From NCBI RefSeq assembly GCF_028206995.1, contig NZ_JAQLFL010000001.1, positions 339,650 to 403,649 of the forward strand: DNA of 64,000 bases, read 5' to 3'. Positions 44,721-54,609 of the stretch are shown here, in pieces. Position numbers and translations under genes: made by a program. The notes under the pieces are model-generated. The model was not told the DNA's origin. It saw only the letters and a list, made by a program, of their open reading frames with translations, and did no database searches. Each line of letters begins with the position of its first letter. Position 1 is the stretch's first letter. Origin of the DNA: Collinsella aerofaciens (GTDB lineage Bacteria > Actinomycetota > Coriobacteriia > Coriobacteriales > Coriobacteriaceae).

Positions 44721-45434
44721 ATGGCGCAGCGTGAACAACACGAACGGGTCAAACGGGTGGACCGCTTGGCGGACAAGCTGCTCGGTCATAAGGCAGTGGT
44801 GATGGCGATCCTGGTTGTCATTGCGATGGCGAGCGGCTTGGCGATGGCGAACCTTGGCGGCGGTGCCGGCGGCGTGTCGTTTGAGCGCACTGATGGTTCG
44901 GGCTCGTTGGTGGAGCCGGGATCCGGCGATGCCTCGAGCGGAAAGACATCCGAAGACTCTTCGTCTAAGGCTTCTGACGCGGCAGACGTTTATGTCGATG
45001 TTGATGGCGCCGTTGTGTCGCCCGGTGTATATCGTCTCAAGGACGGCGCGCGGGTGGCTCAGGCGATTGATGCCGCCGGCGGGCTGGCGCCCGAGGCAGA
45101 CGTTACGGGGCTCAATCGGGCATCTAAGATCGTCGATGGACAGAAGATTCACGTTCCAACGGTAGGGGAGCAGCAGGCGTCCATTGCGGAAGTTGGTGTT
45201 GATGGTGGGGCTTCCGCATCATCGGGCGTGAGTGGCGCAACAGGCCTAGTAAATATCAATACGGCAAGCGCGGCAGAGCTGCAGACGCTCTCTGGCATCG
45301 GTCCCTCCATGGCCCAGTCGATTATCGATGAGCGGACAAAGAACGGTGCTTTTGCCTCGGTTGACGATCTGATGCGTGTGTCGGGAATCGGCGAGAAGAA
45401 GCTTGCCAAAATCAAAGATTCCATCTGCGTATGA
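44721..45434 (+). CDS. comEA: ComEA-type DNA receptor for transformation
   Basis: ComEA binds double-stranded DNA outside the membrane and hands it to the ComEC channel. One membrane helix covers about residues 24-44. A Ser/Gly/Asp-rich linker follows, then an SLBB domain near 89-145 (VYVDVDGAVVSPGVYRLKDG) and a paired helix-hairpin-helix at 176-237 (VNINTASAAELQTLSGIG). ATG 44721 has GGGAGG upstream; the frame extends upstream without family similarity. It overlaps comEC by 4 nt (ATGA). Confidence 0.93.
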   Translation: MAQREQHERVKRVDRLADKLLGHKAVVMAILVVIAMASGLAMANLGGGAGGVSFERTDGSGSLVEPGSGDASSGKTSEDSSSKASDAADVYVDVDGAVVSPGVYRLKDGARVAQAIDAAGGLAPEADVTGLNRASKIVDGQKIHVPTVGEQQASIAEVGVDGGASASSGVSGATGLVNINTASAAELQTLSGIGPSMAQSIIDERTKNGAFASVDDLMRVSGIGEKKLAKIKDSICV

Positions 45435-47734
45435 GTGCGACCGAGCGCGAGCATGTGATGCCTCCGCGGCCTCTGATGCCGTGGACGATGGCCCTGTGTG
45501 CCGGCATGTGCATGAGCTGCGCCTTGGTGCTCAACGTGGCCGCCGATGCGCTGCTGTGGGAGCGGGCTTCGGCGGTCGGGCCGCTATGGGCCATTCCCGT
45601 TACGGCGGCGGTATTCGTTGTGCTGGCTCAATCTTGTGCGCGGCTTGCCCCTTGGAAGCGGTGGCTGTATGCCGCGTCCGTCGGTCTCGTGGCGGGAGCG
45701 GTCGTCTCGGCGTGGTGGACTGTGGGCGTGCTAAGCGCCTCGAAGGCGCTCGACGGTCGAGCGGCAAGCAGCCTTGAGTTTGTCGTGCAGGGTGACCCAT
45801 CCATAAACGACGACGTGTATTCCTATACCTGCGAGGCACGCGCGGACGGTAAGAACTTGGCAATGGTTCGCCTATCGTGCGACCTCGAGCTCAAGGTCGG
45901 GGCGCACGTGCGTGTTATCGGTCGCGTTTCACGTTTTGAGAACGATTCGTATGGACGATCGCGCGTGCTCCGAGGCGAGGTGCGCAAGGTTAAAGTCGTT
46001 CGGATTTTGTCGGTCGATGAGGACTCTCCGGGGCCGCTTCTTCGGATGCGAAATGGGCTGCTTGCGTCCATCGCGCCTGCGACCGACCCGGCGCGTGCAC
46101 TCATAGCCGGTGTCGTCTGCGGTCGTTCGGCCGAGCTGCGCGCCCAGCCGGCGGGCGACTGGTTTTCGGTGACGGGAACGGCGCATCTTATCGCCGTCTC
46201 GGGCAGCCACTTGGCAATCGTGGGGTTTGTAATCGAGGGTGTATTGCAAAAGACTCGGTGCTCACGCGGTCTTCAACGGGCGATATTGGCGATAACGCTT
46301 GTGGGCTACGCTGCCTTTACGGGCGCGTCTCCCTCGGCCGTGCGCGCGTGCTGCATGGTGTTCGCGACGCTTGTCGTAAACGGCGCGGGGCGGCGTCGGC
46401 ATGGCGCATCGGCGCTCTTCGTAACCATGTCCATCTTTGTGCTGCTGCGGCCGACGGTTCTGTTCGAGATGGGCTTTCAGCTTTCATGTGCCAGCGTCTT
46501 AGCCATTCTGTGCTTTTGCCCCTATGCGACCTACGCTTTGGGTGAGCTGGGTGTGCCATCAGACGTTGCCAGCATGCTTTCCGTCACGCTGTGCTCGCAA
46601 CTGGCGACACTTCCCATTACCATTCCTGCCTTCGGTACGTTCTCGCTCATTGCTCCGCTGGCAAATGCGGTCATCGGTCCGGTGGTGAGCGTACTGCTTG
46701 CCGTGTCGATCGTGCTGGTTCCCTTTTCGCTCGTGGCACCGTTGCGGACTTGGGCGCTCGTTGTGCCCATGATTGCCTCCCGTTGCGTGCTGTTCTTCGA
46801 GCAGCTGTTTGCCGCCGTGCCGGGTGCATCCGTGAGCGTGCCGCCCGATAGCATGTGGATTTATCTAGTGCCGTGTTTGCTGGCGGTGCTGCTGGTCTGG
46901 TGGCCGCGTCCCCGTGCACGTCCTGTGGCGGTGGGGCTTGCATGTCTGGTGTTCCTGGCTGCGATTCCGTACGTCTACTGGGATCGATTCGCTCCGCCTT
47001 CTGTGACGGTGCTCGATGTGGGCCAGGCCGATGCGATTCTTATCCGCCAGGGCGGTGCAGTGGCACTCGTCGACTGCGGGCTCGACGAGCGCGTGGTGGC
47101 GGCGTTGGTTCGCAATAACGTACACCATATCGATGCCGTCTTTGTGACGCATTGGGATGAGGATCACTGGGGTGGTCTGCCTGCCGTGCTCGAACAGTTT
47201 TCGGTCGGTACGATTGCCGTGGCGGCGGATGCGCTGGAGGATGCTCCTGCCGAGGTATTGAACCGACCTGGCGTGGAGTATCGGCAGGTGCGCCGTGGGG
47301 ATACGGTCGATATCGGCTCATTTTGCGCCCGCGTGATGTGGCCATTCGAGTCCGTGGATGGCGAGGGAAATGAGGACTCGCTTGTCCTGCTGCTCTCATA
47401 TGTTCAGGAAGGCAAGGGCCTGCGTATGCTCCTCACCGGTGATGCCGAGATCGACCAAGAACGGGAATTCGTGCAGGAGGTGGGGGATATCGACGTACTT
47501 AAACTTGGGCATCACGGCTCTAAGGTTTCAGTCGATGATGAGTTGCTGGACGTCCTGAAGCCCGAGCTTTCCCTCGCGAGTGCGGGCGAAGGGAATCGAT
47601 ACGGCCATCCGTCCGATGCCTGCATCGATGCCGTTAAGGAAGCGGGCGGCGTGTTCGCGTGCACTATCGAACACGGCGACATTACCGTCACGCCGACTGC
47701 GAATGGCTTTGCGATGCGATGCCAGCGACCGTGA
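45431..47734 (+). CDS. comEC: ComEC/Rec2 DNA-uptake channel
   Basis: This is the inner-membrane channel that takes up single-stranded DNA. The N-terminal membrane and OB-like region precedes the competence domain with TGTAHLIAVSGSHLAIVGF and many helices (about residues 215-480). A C-terminal metallo-beta-lactamase domain starts VTVLDVGQADAILIRQGG. Its metal motif THWDEDHWGG keeps HxDxDH, so it may be catalytically active, as proposed for nuclease-type ComEC. It is 767 residues, full length. Confidence 0.95.
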   Translation: MSATEREHVMPPRPLMPWTMALCAGMCMSCALVLNVAADALLWERASAVGPLWAIPVTAAVFVVLAQSCARLAPWKRWLYAASVGLVAGAVVSAWWTVGVLSASKALDGRAASSLEFVVQGDPSINDDVYSYTCEARADGKNLAMVRLSCDLELKVGAHVRVIGRVSRFENDSYGRSRVLRGEVRKVKVVRILSVDEDSPGPLLRMRNGLLASIAPATDPARALIAGVVCGRSAELRAQPAGDWFSVTGTAHLIAVSGSHLAIVGFVIEGVLQKTRCSRGLQRAILAITLVGYAAFTGASPSAVRACCMVFATLVVNGAGRRRHGASALFVTMSIFVLLRPTVLFEMGFQLSCASVLAILCFCPYATYALGELGVPSDVASMLSVTLCSQLATLPITIPAFGTFSLIAPLANAVIGPVVSVLLAVSIVLVPFSLVAPLRTWALVVPMIASRCVLFFEQLFAAVPGASVSVPPDSMWIYLVPCLLAVLLVWWPRPRARPVAVGLACLVFLAAIPYVYWDRFAPPSVTVLDVGQADAILIRQGGAVALVDCGLDERVVAALVRNNVHHIDAVFVTHWDEDHWGGLPAVLEQFSVGTIAVAADALEDAPAEVLNRPGVEYRQVRRGDTVDIGSFCARVMWPFESVDGEGNEDSLVLLLSYVQEGKGLRMLLTGDAEIDQEREFVQEVGDIDVLKLGHHGSKVSVDDELLDVLKPELSLASAGEGNRYGHPSDACIDAVKEAGGVFACTIEHGDITVTPTANGFAMRCQRP

Positions 47735-47742
47735 CGACGTCG

Positions 47743-47772
47743 TTGGCGTGTGGTGGGCCCCTGGGCTAGAAT
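47743..47772 (+). promoter_or_regulatory. Possible holA promoter
   Basis: TTGGCG (47743-47748) and TAGAAT (47767-47772) are 18 bp apart, about 40 nt before the holA start. Confidence 0.4.
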
Positions 47773-47812
47773 GGCACGGAGCGAATACGAAGGCCTGCGG
47801 GAGGGGAGCGCA

Positions 47813-48775
47813 ATGTCCGAAACCGGTCTGCTGCCGGCATATCTGATCGTCGGTACCGACGGAGTCAAGCGCGATCACGCCGTCTCGCGTATGAAAGCGC
47901 GTCTGGAAAAGTCGGGCATGGTCGAGTTCAACCTCGACGAGCGCGATATGACCAAAGACCCCGATATCGAGTCGATTATCGGATCGCTCAACACCTTTCC
48001 CATGGGCAGCGAGTTTCGCCTGGTAATCCTTGATGGCTGCTCAAAGCTCGCCAAGTCGGTCTCGGAGCCGCTCGTCGAGTATCTGGCGAGTCCCAGTCCC
48101 ACAACGGTCTGCCTCATCATCGCCGACTCGCTTGCCAAGAACACGCGCCTGTATAAGGCGATCGCCAAGATCGACAAGAAGGCTGTGATCGATTGCTCCG
48201 GCACCAAGCGCTGGGAGCTACCGCGCCGCGTGCAGCAGATGGCGACGCAGCACGGCAAGTCGATCACGACGGCGGCCGCCGAGGAACTCGTCTCGCGTTC
48301 GGGTGAAAACACTCGCATGCTCGATAACGACTTGGCTAAGCTTGCCCAGATGGTCGAGGTGCCCCAGATTGAGCTTGCCGACGTTGAGCGCTGGATTGTA
48401 CGTACGGCCGAGGTTCAACCCTGGGACTTTCTCAATGCGGTCTCGGCCCGTGACATGCGACGCTCGCTCGAGCTCTTCAATCTACTGCCCGCCAAGAGCT
48501 ACGTGTGGACTTACACATTGCTGTGCGGCCGCATCCGCGAGCTTATCGTTGCCAAGGCGCTCGATGCGCGCGGACAGGGTCGTGAGCTGGCTGCAACACT
48601 TAAGCTCCAGTCCTGGCAGGTCAAGAATCACCTGACCTGGGCACGTCGCTTTTCGATGGCAGAGCTCGTTGCCGCGCTCGAGGGCGCGGTCGATGTGGAG
48701 CTCGCACTGAAGGGTTCGGCCGATTCTCAGACCGCGCTTTTGCTCTGGATTACGAACATCTTGAGAAAATCGTGA
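47813..48775 (+). CDS. holA: DNA polymerase III delta subunit
   Basis: Delta opens the sliding clamp in the clamp loader. The family is divergent; here YLIVGTDGVKRDHAVSRM, then FNLDERD and FRLVILDGCSKL form the N-terminal nucleotide-fold domain. QPWDFLNAVSARDMRRSLELF and the collar region complete 320 residues. ATG 47813 has GAGGGGAG upstream. The order comEC-holA-rpsT is common. Confidence 0.92.
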   Translation: MSETGLLPAYLIVGTDGVKRDHAVSRMKARLEKSGMVEFNLDERDMTKDPDIESIIGSLNTFPMGSEFRLVILDGCSKLAKSVSEPLVEYLASPSPTTVCLIIADSLAKNTRLYKAIAKIDKKAVIDCSGTKRWELPRRVQQMATQHGKSITTAAAEELVSRSGENTRMLDNDLAKLAQMVEVPQIELADVERWIVRTAEVQPWDFLNAVSARDMRRSLELFNLLPAKSYVWTYTLLCGRIRELIVAKALDARGQGRELAATLKLQSWQVKNHLTWARRFSMAELVAALEGAVDVELALKGSADSQTALLLWITNILRKS

Positions 48776-48824
48776 TGATACCTGCCTATTTGACAAATTC
48801 GTTCTATCCCTTTGAGGGGGAGCG

Positions 48825-48833
48825 TGCTATAGT
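48825..48833 (+). promoter_or_regulatory. Probable extended -10 promoter of rpsT
   Basis: TGCTATAGT at 48825-48833 forms an extended -10, with a leader of about 70 nt before the GTG start. A perfect TTGACA at 48790 is too far upstream to pair with it. Confidence 0.5.
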
Positions 48834-48908
48834 AGGCGCTTGCATGACCTCACCGTGTCTCAGAGGTGTCATACATTTTTTGCAAGGAACTCGAAAGGAA
48901 CTCCAGAA

Positions 48909-49175
48909 GTGGCAAACATCAAGTCTCAGAAGAAGCGTATCCGCACCAATGAGGCAGCTCGCATGCGTAACAAGGCTGTCAAGTCCGAGCTCAAGACGCT
49001 GACCAAGCACGTCCAGTCCGCCGTCGCCGAGGGCGACGCCGAGAAGGCCCAGGCTGCCCTCAAGACCGTCACCAAGCGTCTCGACATGGCTGCCGCCAAG
49101 CATGTTATCCACAAGAACCAGGCTTCCAACCGCAAGTCCGGTCTTGCCAAGCTCGTGAACAGCATCAACGCCTAA
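48909..49175 (+). CDS. rpsT: 30S ribosomal protein S20 (bS20)
   Basis: This is a three-helix small-subunit protein. [21 protein letters not shown] and the C-terminal [18 protein letters not shown] are characteristic. The start is GTG 48909 with AAAGGAAC upstream; the frame to its left has no family similarity. It is 88 residues and is followed by a strong terminator. Confidence 0.97.
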   Translation: MANIKSQKKRIRTNEAARMRNKAVKSELKTLTKHVQSAVAEGDAEKAQAALKTVTKRLDMAAAKHVIHKNQASNRKSGLAKLVNSINA

Positions 49176-49210
49176 GTTGTATATTTCACACCACACAGAT
49201 TACGCGCATA

Positions 49211-49246
49211 AATGGAGCCTGTTTTATGGAACAGGCTCCATTTTTT
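49211..49246 (+). terminator. Intrinsic terminator after rpsT
   Basis: A perfect 13-bp stem (49211-49223 with 49230-49242) runs into six T at 49241-49246. Confidence 0.9.
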
Positions 49247-49258
49247 GTATCGCTCGGG

Positions 49259-49264
49259 TAAGAT
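49259..49264 (+). promoter_or_regulatory. Possible -10 giving a leaderless lepA mRNA
   Basis: TAAGAT lies 7 nt before the lepA ATG, so transcription would start at or next to the A of the start codon. No Shine-Dalgarno precedes the gene. The -35 region is poor. Confidence 0.3.
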
Positions 49265-49271
49265 AGTCCGC

Positions 49272-51083
49272 ATGAATACTTCAATTGACATTTCCCACAT
49301 CCGCAACTTCTCAATTGTTGCGCACATCGACCATGGCAAGTCCACGATCAGTGACCGTATCCTCGAGCTCACCCATACCGTCGACGAGCGCGACATGGAG
49401 TCGCAGCTGCTCGACACCATGGATATCGAGCGCGAGCGCGGCATCACGATCAAGTCCAACGCCGTCCGCGTGTCCTATGACGCCGACGACGGCGAGACGT
49501 ATCAGTTCAACCTCATCGATACGCCGGGCCACGTGGACTTTACCTATGAGGTCTCGCGTTCGCTGGCCGCCTGCGAGGGCGCGGTGCTCGTCGTCGATGC
49601 CACCCAGGGTGTCGAGGCGCAGACCGTCTCCAACGCGACGCTCGCCATGAACGCCAATCTGGACATTGTGCCGGCCATCAACAAGATCGACCTGCCCTCG
49701 GCCCATCCCGATGAGGTTAAGACCGAGATCGAGGATGACCTGGCGATCCCTGCCGATGATGCCGTGTGTGTCTCGGGCAAGACCGGCGAGGGCATCCACG
49801 ATCTGCTGGAGTCCATTGTCTTTTTGATCTCTCCGCCCAAGGGCGATGCGAACGCGCCGCTCAAGGCACTCATTCTGGATTCGTACTTCGACGAGTATCG
49901 TGGCGTCGTCGCCACGGTGCGCGTCTTTGACGGTTCCATCAAAAAGGGCGATACCCTGCGCATGATGCAGGCAAAGGGCGACTTTTTGGTCGATGGCGTG
50001 GGCGTCAAGCGTCCCGCCGAGACCCCGGTCGATGCGCTGACGGTTGGCGAGGTGGGCTACGTGGTCACGGGCCTGAAGGACCCCGAGGCCGTGCGCGTGG
50101 GCGATACCCTTACGTGGGCGTCGAATCCCTGCCCCGAGCCGCTTCCCGGCTACCGCGAGGCCAAGCCCATGGTCTATACGGGCCTGTTCCCGATCGATAA
50201 CAAGGACTACGAGAACCTGCGTGACGCACTCGATAAGCTCCACGTCAACGACCCGTCGTTGGTGTGGGAGCCCGAGACCTCGGTGGCACTCGGCTTTGGC
50301 TTCCGCGTGGGCTTCTTGGGCCTACTGCACATGGAGGTCGTTAAGGAGCGCCTCGAGCGTGAGTTCAACTTGGACCTCATTGCCACGAGCCCTTCGGTCG
50401 ACTATCACGTGTACAAGACCGATGGCGAGATGGTCGATGTCCGCAGCCCGCAGGACCTTCCCGAGGCCACGCGCATTGAGCGTATCGAGGAACCCTACCT
50501 CAAGGCAAAGATCATCTGCCCGCCTGAGTACACGGGTGCCGTTATGCAGCTCGCCATCGAGCACCGCGGCGTTACGACCGACATGATCCACCTGACGAGC
50601 AAATCGGTCGAGATGCGCTTCGATATGCCGCTCGCCGAGCTCATCTTGGACTTCTTTGACCAGCTCAAGAGTCGTACCAAGGGCTATGCCTCGCTCGACT
50701 ACGAGTTCAACGAGTACCGTCCCTCCGAGCTCGTTAAGCTCGATATCTTGCTTTCGGGCGACGAGGTGGACGCGCTGTCGTTTATCGTCCACAAGGACAA
50801 GGCCTACGGTCTTGCCCGCGGCCTATGCGACAAGCTCAAGGAGATCATTCCGCGTCAGCTGTTCGAGGTGCCCATCCAGGGTGCTATCGGCAACAAGATC
50901 ATTGCTCGCTCCACCGTCAAGGCGCGTCGCAAGGACGTGCTTGCCAAGTGCTACGGCGGCGATATTTCGCGTAAGCGCAAACTGCTCGAGAAGCAGAAAG
51001 AGGGCAAGAAGCGCATGAAGGCCATCGGCTCGGTCGAGGTCCCTCAGGAGGCGTTTATGGCGATTCTCAAGGTGGACGAGTAG
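49272..51083 (+). CDS. lepA: Elongation factor 4 (LepA)
   Basis: This ribosome-associated GTPase rescues or back-translocates stalled ribosomes. [18 protein letters not shown] carries the P-loop, with DTPGHVDF and NKIDLP downstream. EF-G-like domains II, III and V and the LepA-specific C-terminal domain complete 603 residues. The family start matches ATG 49272; the ORF could extend 20 codons but through the rpsT terminator. There is no recognisable ribosome-binding site. Confidence 0.97.
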   Translation: MNTSIDISHIRNFSIVAHIDHGKSTISDRILELTHTVDERDMESQLLDTMDIERERGITIKSNAVRVSYDADDGETYQFNLIDTPGHVDFTYEVSRSLAACEGAVLVVDATQGVEAQTVSNATLAMNANLDIVPAINKIDLPSAHPDEVKTEIEDDLAIPADDAVCVSGKTGEGIHDLLESIVFLISPPKGDANAPLKALILDSYFDEYRGVVATVRVFDGSIKKGDTLRMMQAKGDFLVDGVGVKRPAETPVDALTVGEVGYVVTGLKDPEAVRVGDTLTWASNPCPEPLPGYREAKPMVYTGLFPIDNKDYENLRDALDKLHVNDPSLVWEPETSVALGFGFRVGFLGLLHMEVVKERLEREFNLDLIATSPSVDYHVYKTDGEMVDVRSPQDLPEATRIERIEEPYLKAKIICPPEYTGAVMQLAIEHRGVTTDMIHLTSKSVEMRFDMPLAELILDFFDQLKSRTKGYASLDYEFNEYRPSELVKLDILLSGDEVDALSFIVHKDKAYGLARGLCDKLKEIIPRQLFEVPIQGAIGNKIIARSTVKARRKDVLAKCYGGDISRKRKLLEKQKEGKKRMKAIGSVEVPQEAFMAILKVDE

Positions 51084-51087
51084 GTCT

Positions 51088-52131
51088 ATGGCGCTTTCCG
51101 AATATAGTCAGCGGCTGCTGGGCGCCTATGCCGAGCAGCCGTTCCTTATGGCTCCCATGGCCGGCGTGACCGACCCCGCCTATCGCATCATGTGCCGCCG
51201 CCGCGGTGCCCATCTTGCCTATAGCGAGATGGTGAGCGTTGCGGGTCTTGCCTATGCCAGCAATAAGACGTGGCGCCTGGTGCTGCCGGCCGATGAGGAA
51301 CAACAGATTTGCGTGCAGCTCTTTGGCTCCAAGCCCGATCAGTTTGCAAGCGCTGTCGCTGCCGTCGAGGAGCGTGTGGGCGATCGCCTGTCGCTCATCG
51401 ACATCAATATGGCCTGCCCGGCTCGCAAGGTCGTCACCAAGGGCGAGGGCTCGGCGCTCATGCGCACGCCTGACCTGGCGGAGAAGATCGTCGAGGCGGC
51501 GGTGGGCGCGGCGCATGTGCCCGTGACCGTAAAAATCCGCAAGGGCTTTTACGCCGAAGACCGCAATGCCGCGACGTTTGCCCAGATGCTTGAGGGAGCA
51601 GGGGCCGCCGCGGTGGCGGTGCATGGTCGCTGCGCCACGCAGCTCTATACGGGCCAGGCCGATTGGTCGGTCGTCGATGAGGTGGCCGATTCCGTCGAGA
51701 TTCCCGTGATCGGTTCGGGCGACGTGTTCTGCGCCGAGGATGCCGTGGAGCATCTGCACAGCTCCGGCGCCAGCGCGGTGTTTATCGCGCGCGGCATTTA
51801 CGGCAATCCGTGGGTGTTCGGTGATGCTCGAGCTCTTGCACTCGATGGCACGCCGGTACCGGTGCGTAGCTCGGTCGAGCGCCTGGATGCCCTGCGCGAG
51901 CACCTGACGCTCACGTACGAGTTGTTGCCGCTCATGTCGCGCGCTCGCACATACGCAAGCTGGTATCTTAAGGGCATGCCCCATGCTGCGGCCTGGCGCG
52001 CCCAGGTGGTGCGCTGCTCCACATACGAGGAGTTCATGGCATTGGTCGATGATATCGAGCGCGATGTGGTGGCCTGCGAGGCCGCACTTGCTGCTGGCGA
52101 ATCGGTGCCCCCTCATCCGCTGGAGGCCTAA
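51088..52131 (+). CDS. dusB: tRNA-dihydrouridine synthase
   Basis: This FMN enzyme reduces uridines in tRNA D-loops. The TIM barrel starts PFLMAPMAGVTDPAYRIMCRRRGA. The catalytic cysteine lies in INMACPARKV. KIRKGFYAED and VAVHGRCATQLYTGQADW follow, and GSGDVF is the phosphate site. It is 347 residues. It begins 4 nt after lepA and ends 2 nt before hemW. Assigning the DusB subgroup rests on overall similarity. Confidence 0.92.
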   Translation: MALSEYSQRLLGAYAEQPFLMAPMAGVTDPAYRIMCRRRGAHLAYSEMVSVAGLAYASNKTWRLVLPADEEQQICVQLFGSKPDQFASAVAAVEERVGDRLSLIDINMACPARKVVTKGEGSALMRTPDLAEKIVEAAVGAAHVPVTVKIRKGFYAEDRNAATFAQMLEGAGAAAVAVHGRCATQLYTGQADWSVVDEVADSVEIPVIGSGDVFCAEDAVEHLHSSGASAVFIARGIYGNPWVFGDARALALDGTPVPVRSSVERLDALREHLTLTYELLPLMSRARTYASWYLKGMPHAAAWRAQVVRCSTYEEFMALVDDIERDVVACEAALAAGESVPPHPLEA

Positions 52132-52133
52132 CG

Positions 52134-53366
52134 GTGGCCGTTACCGCGCTGTATGTGCACGTGCCGTTTTGCGCCCAAAAGTGTCGGTACTGCGACTTTG
52201 ACTCACGCAGTTTTGCTCCGTGCGACCTGAGCGCTGCGCTCGATGGTTATTTTGAGCAGTTGTACGCGCGCCTCGATGCTTTTGGCAAGGCTGGGGCCCT
52301 TGACCAGATCCGCACCGTCTATGTTGGCGGCGGCACGCCGTCGCTGGCGGGGGGGCGCCTGGTGGAGCTGGCGCGGCGCATTCGTCCGTGGTGCGCCCCC
52401 GTTGAGTTTACTTGCGAGGCCAATCCCGAGTCGCTGACCGCCGAGCTTGCCACTGCGCTTGCCAAGGCTGGTGTCACACGCGTTTCTCTGGGCGTGCAAA
52501 CGCTCGATAACACCGAGCTTACCGCCATCGGCCGTATTCACGATGCTGATCGGGCGCTCGCTGCCATCGCGACGGTCAAGGATACTGGGCTCGATGTGTC
52601 CTGCGACCTGATGTGCGGCCTTCCCGGACAGACGGCCACGAGCTGGCAGCGCACGCTCGATGGCGTGCTGGCGGCGGCTCCGCACCATGTGTCGGTTTAC
52701 CCGCTCACGCTCGAGGAGGGGACGCCCCTCTATCGCATGGCGTGCCGCGACGAGTCGCTCGAGCCTGATGAGGATTTTCAGGTGGCATGCATGGACGTGG
52801 CGCGTGATTGTCTGACTGCGGCCGGTTATCATCCGTATGAGGTGGCGAGCTACGCTCTCGACGGTCATGAGTGTGCCCACAACATTGCTTATTGGACCGG
52901 ACAGGGCTATCTGGGCCTGGGTCGCTCTGCCGCTGGTATGCTTGATGCTGGGGATTTCGACCGCTTGGCCGGGCTTTTTTCTGGCGTGTCTTCTCGAGGC
53001 GATGCGTATCGCGTGCGTCTGGTGCAACGCAACGATGCCGCGACGGCGTTTGATGCCGAGTATCTGTCCCAGCGCGAGGCAGCGGCTGAGGATTTGATGC
53101 TCGCTTGCCGCATGACGCGTGGCGTTGGGTCTGACCTGTTGGCTCGCGCGGCGAACATAATTCCTGCAGATGATTTGGCATCGGCCTGTGACCGTGCGCT
53201 CGAGTTGGGCCTTGCCACCTGGGTGCCCGATGATGTCGAGGGCCATGTGGGGCGCGTCACATCGAGAGACGTTATCGCAGGTCGCGCCCGTGTCCGCCTT
53301 ACACCCACCCACTTGGGTTGGCTCGATGGAAATGTGCTGTTCGGGCTGTTTTGGGGTCTAGCATAG
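52134..53366 (+). CDS. hemW: Radical SAM protein HemW (heme chaperone, CPO-like)
   Basis: HemW resembles oxygen-independent coproporphyrinogen oxidase but acts as a heme-delivery protein in tested species. The cluster ligands are in VPFCAQKCRYCDFDS. YVGGGTPS and SLGVQTLDN are typical of the family, and a C-terminal HemN-like domain follows. It is 410 residues with a GTG start. The lepA-hemW-dnaJ neighbourhood is the one seen in Firmicutes. Confidence 0.94.
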   Translation: MAVTALYVHVPFCAQKCRYCDFDSRSFAPCDLSAALDGYFEQLYARLDAFGKAGALDQIRTVYVGGGTPSLAGGRLVELARRIRPWCAPVEFTCEANPESLTAELATALAKAGVTRVSLGVQTLDNTELTAIGRIHDADRALAAIATVKDTGLDVSCDLMCGLPGQTATSWQRTLDGVLAAAPHHVSVYPLTLEEGTPLYRMACRDESLEPDEDFQVACMDVARDCLTAAGYHPYEVASYALDGHECAHNIAYWTGQGYLGLGRSAAGMLDAGDFDRLAGLFSGVSSRGDAYRVRLVQRNDAATAFDAEYLSQREAAAEDLMLACRMTRGVGSDLLARAANIIPADDLASACDRALELGLATWVPDDVEGHVGRVTSRDVIAGRARVRLTPTHLGWLDGNVLFGLFWGLA

Positions 53367-53424
53367 GCCGCTCGGGTAGAATTACCGCAATATATACGCT
53401 GCTGTGAGCAGGAGGTTGCCGCGC

Positions 53425-54528
53425 ATGGCGACGATGAACGAAAAAGATTACTACGAGATTTTGGGCGTCTCCAAGGACGCCACCTCACGTGATATACAGA
53501 AGGCCTTCCAACAAAAGGCCCGCAAGCTCCATCCGGACGTCAACAAAGAGCCGGATGCCGAGGAAAAGTTCAAAGAGGTTTCCGAGGCCTACGCCGTGCT
53601 TTCGGACGAGCAGAAGCGTGCGCGCTATGATGCCATGCGCTCGGGCAATCCCTTTGCGGGTGCACCTTCGGCCTCGCCCTACGGTGGCGGCTATGCCGGC
53701 GGTGCCGGGTACGGCAATCCCTTTGAGGGCGGTTTTCCCTTTGGCGGCGCTTGGGGTCAGCCGCGTCGCGGGCGGGCAGCTTACAATCCCGAAAGCGGTG
53801 CCAACGTGGTCGTCGACATTAAGCTCGATGCCAAGGAGGCTAAGGGCGGTGCCCGTAAAACTGTTCGCTACACGCGATTCGATACGTGCGGACATTGCGG
53901 CGGCTCGGGCTCTGTCTCCTCCGAGCATGCCCATACCTGCCCAAGCTGTGGCGGGCGCGGCCATATCGATGTGGACCTGTCCTTCCTGTTTGGCGCCGGC
54001 ACGTTTCAGTCGGTTTGCCCCGAGTGCGGCGGCTCGGGCAAGGTCGTAGCCGATCCGTGCCCCGATTGCGGCGGCAGCGGACGTACTCGCGTGACCTCCG
54101 AGCAAACGATTGAGTTCCCTGCCGGCACGCACGACGGCGACGAGGTTCGCATTAGCGGCATGGGCCACGCCGGTACCAATGGAGCCACAGGTGGTGACCT
54201 GGTCGGGCGCGCCCATGTGGAGGCCGAGCGCCTGGAGGGCAAAGCCCGTACCGGCTTTTACCTGATGGGCATCGTGGCGCCGTTTTTGCTGCTGTCGGCC
54301 ATCTCGGGCGTGTTCTCGGCCTTTGCCGTGATGTGTTTTATTCCGTTTGCCATGGGTCTGTTCATGGTGCTCTCGGATGGGGTTCTTCACCGTAGCCTGC
54401 TGTGGTGGAAACGTGGCGCGATGCAGTTTGCCAACGGTTTTGCCAACGGCTTCATGTTCGCGCTCGTGTCGGTTTGGTTTGCGAGCTGCTCGCAGCGTGC
54501 GATGCTTTCGCCCTACGGGATGCAATAA
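53425..54528 (+). CDS. DnaJ-like protein with a C-terminal membrane region
   Basis: An N-terminal J domain has HPD at residues 36-38. A Gly/Phe-rich linker follows (73-120). Four zinc-finger repeats occur at about 155-219 ([32 protein letters not shown]). One substrate-binding barrel extends to about 265. Instead of the second barrel and dimerisation region there are two to three hydrophobic segments (about 276-318 and 338-355). ATG 53425 has AGGAGG 9 nt upstream. It is probably a membrane-tethered co-chaperone and is followed by a canonical dnaJ. Confidence 0.88.
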   Translation: MATMNEKDYYEILGVSKDATSRDIQKAFQQKARKLHPDVNKEPDAEEKFKEVSEAYAVLSDEQKRARYDAMRSGNPFAGAPSASPYGGGYAGGAGYGNPFEGGFPFGGAWGQPRRGRAAYNPESGANVVVDIKLDAKEAKGGARKTVRYTRFDTCGHCGGSGSVSSEHAHTCPSCGGRGHIDVDLSFLFGAGTFQSVCPECGGSGKVVADPCPDCGGSGRTRVTSEQTIEFPAGTHDGDEVRISGMGHAGTNGATGGDLVGRAHVEAERLEGKARTGFYLMGIVAPFLLLSAISGVFSAFAVMCFIPFAMGLFMVLSDGVLHRSLLWWKRGAMQFANGFANGFMFALVSVWFASCSQRAMLSPYGMQ

Positions 54529-54609
54529 CATCAAACCCTCTGTTTGCGGCCGGCCTTGCATGGGTATAGGACGCACTGTGACAATATTGAAAGTCGGAAG
54601 GATTCGGTC

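Noticed and set aside
48790..48795. Perfect TTGACA upstream of rpsT
   Set aside because: The distance to the good -10 (48828) is 32 bp, and no -10 lies at 16-18 bp. It is not used as the -35 call.
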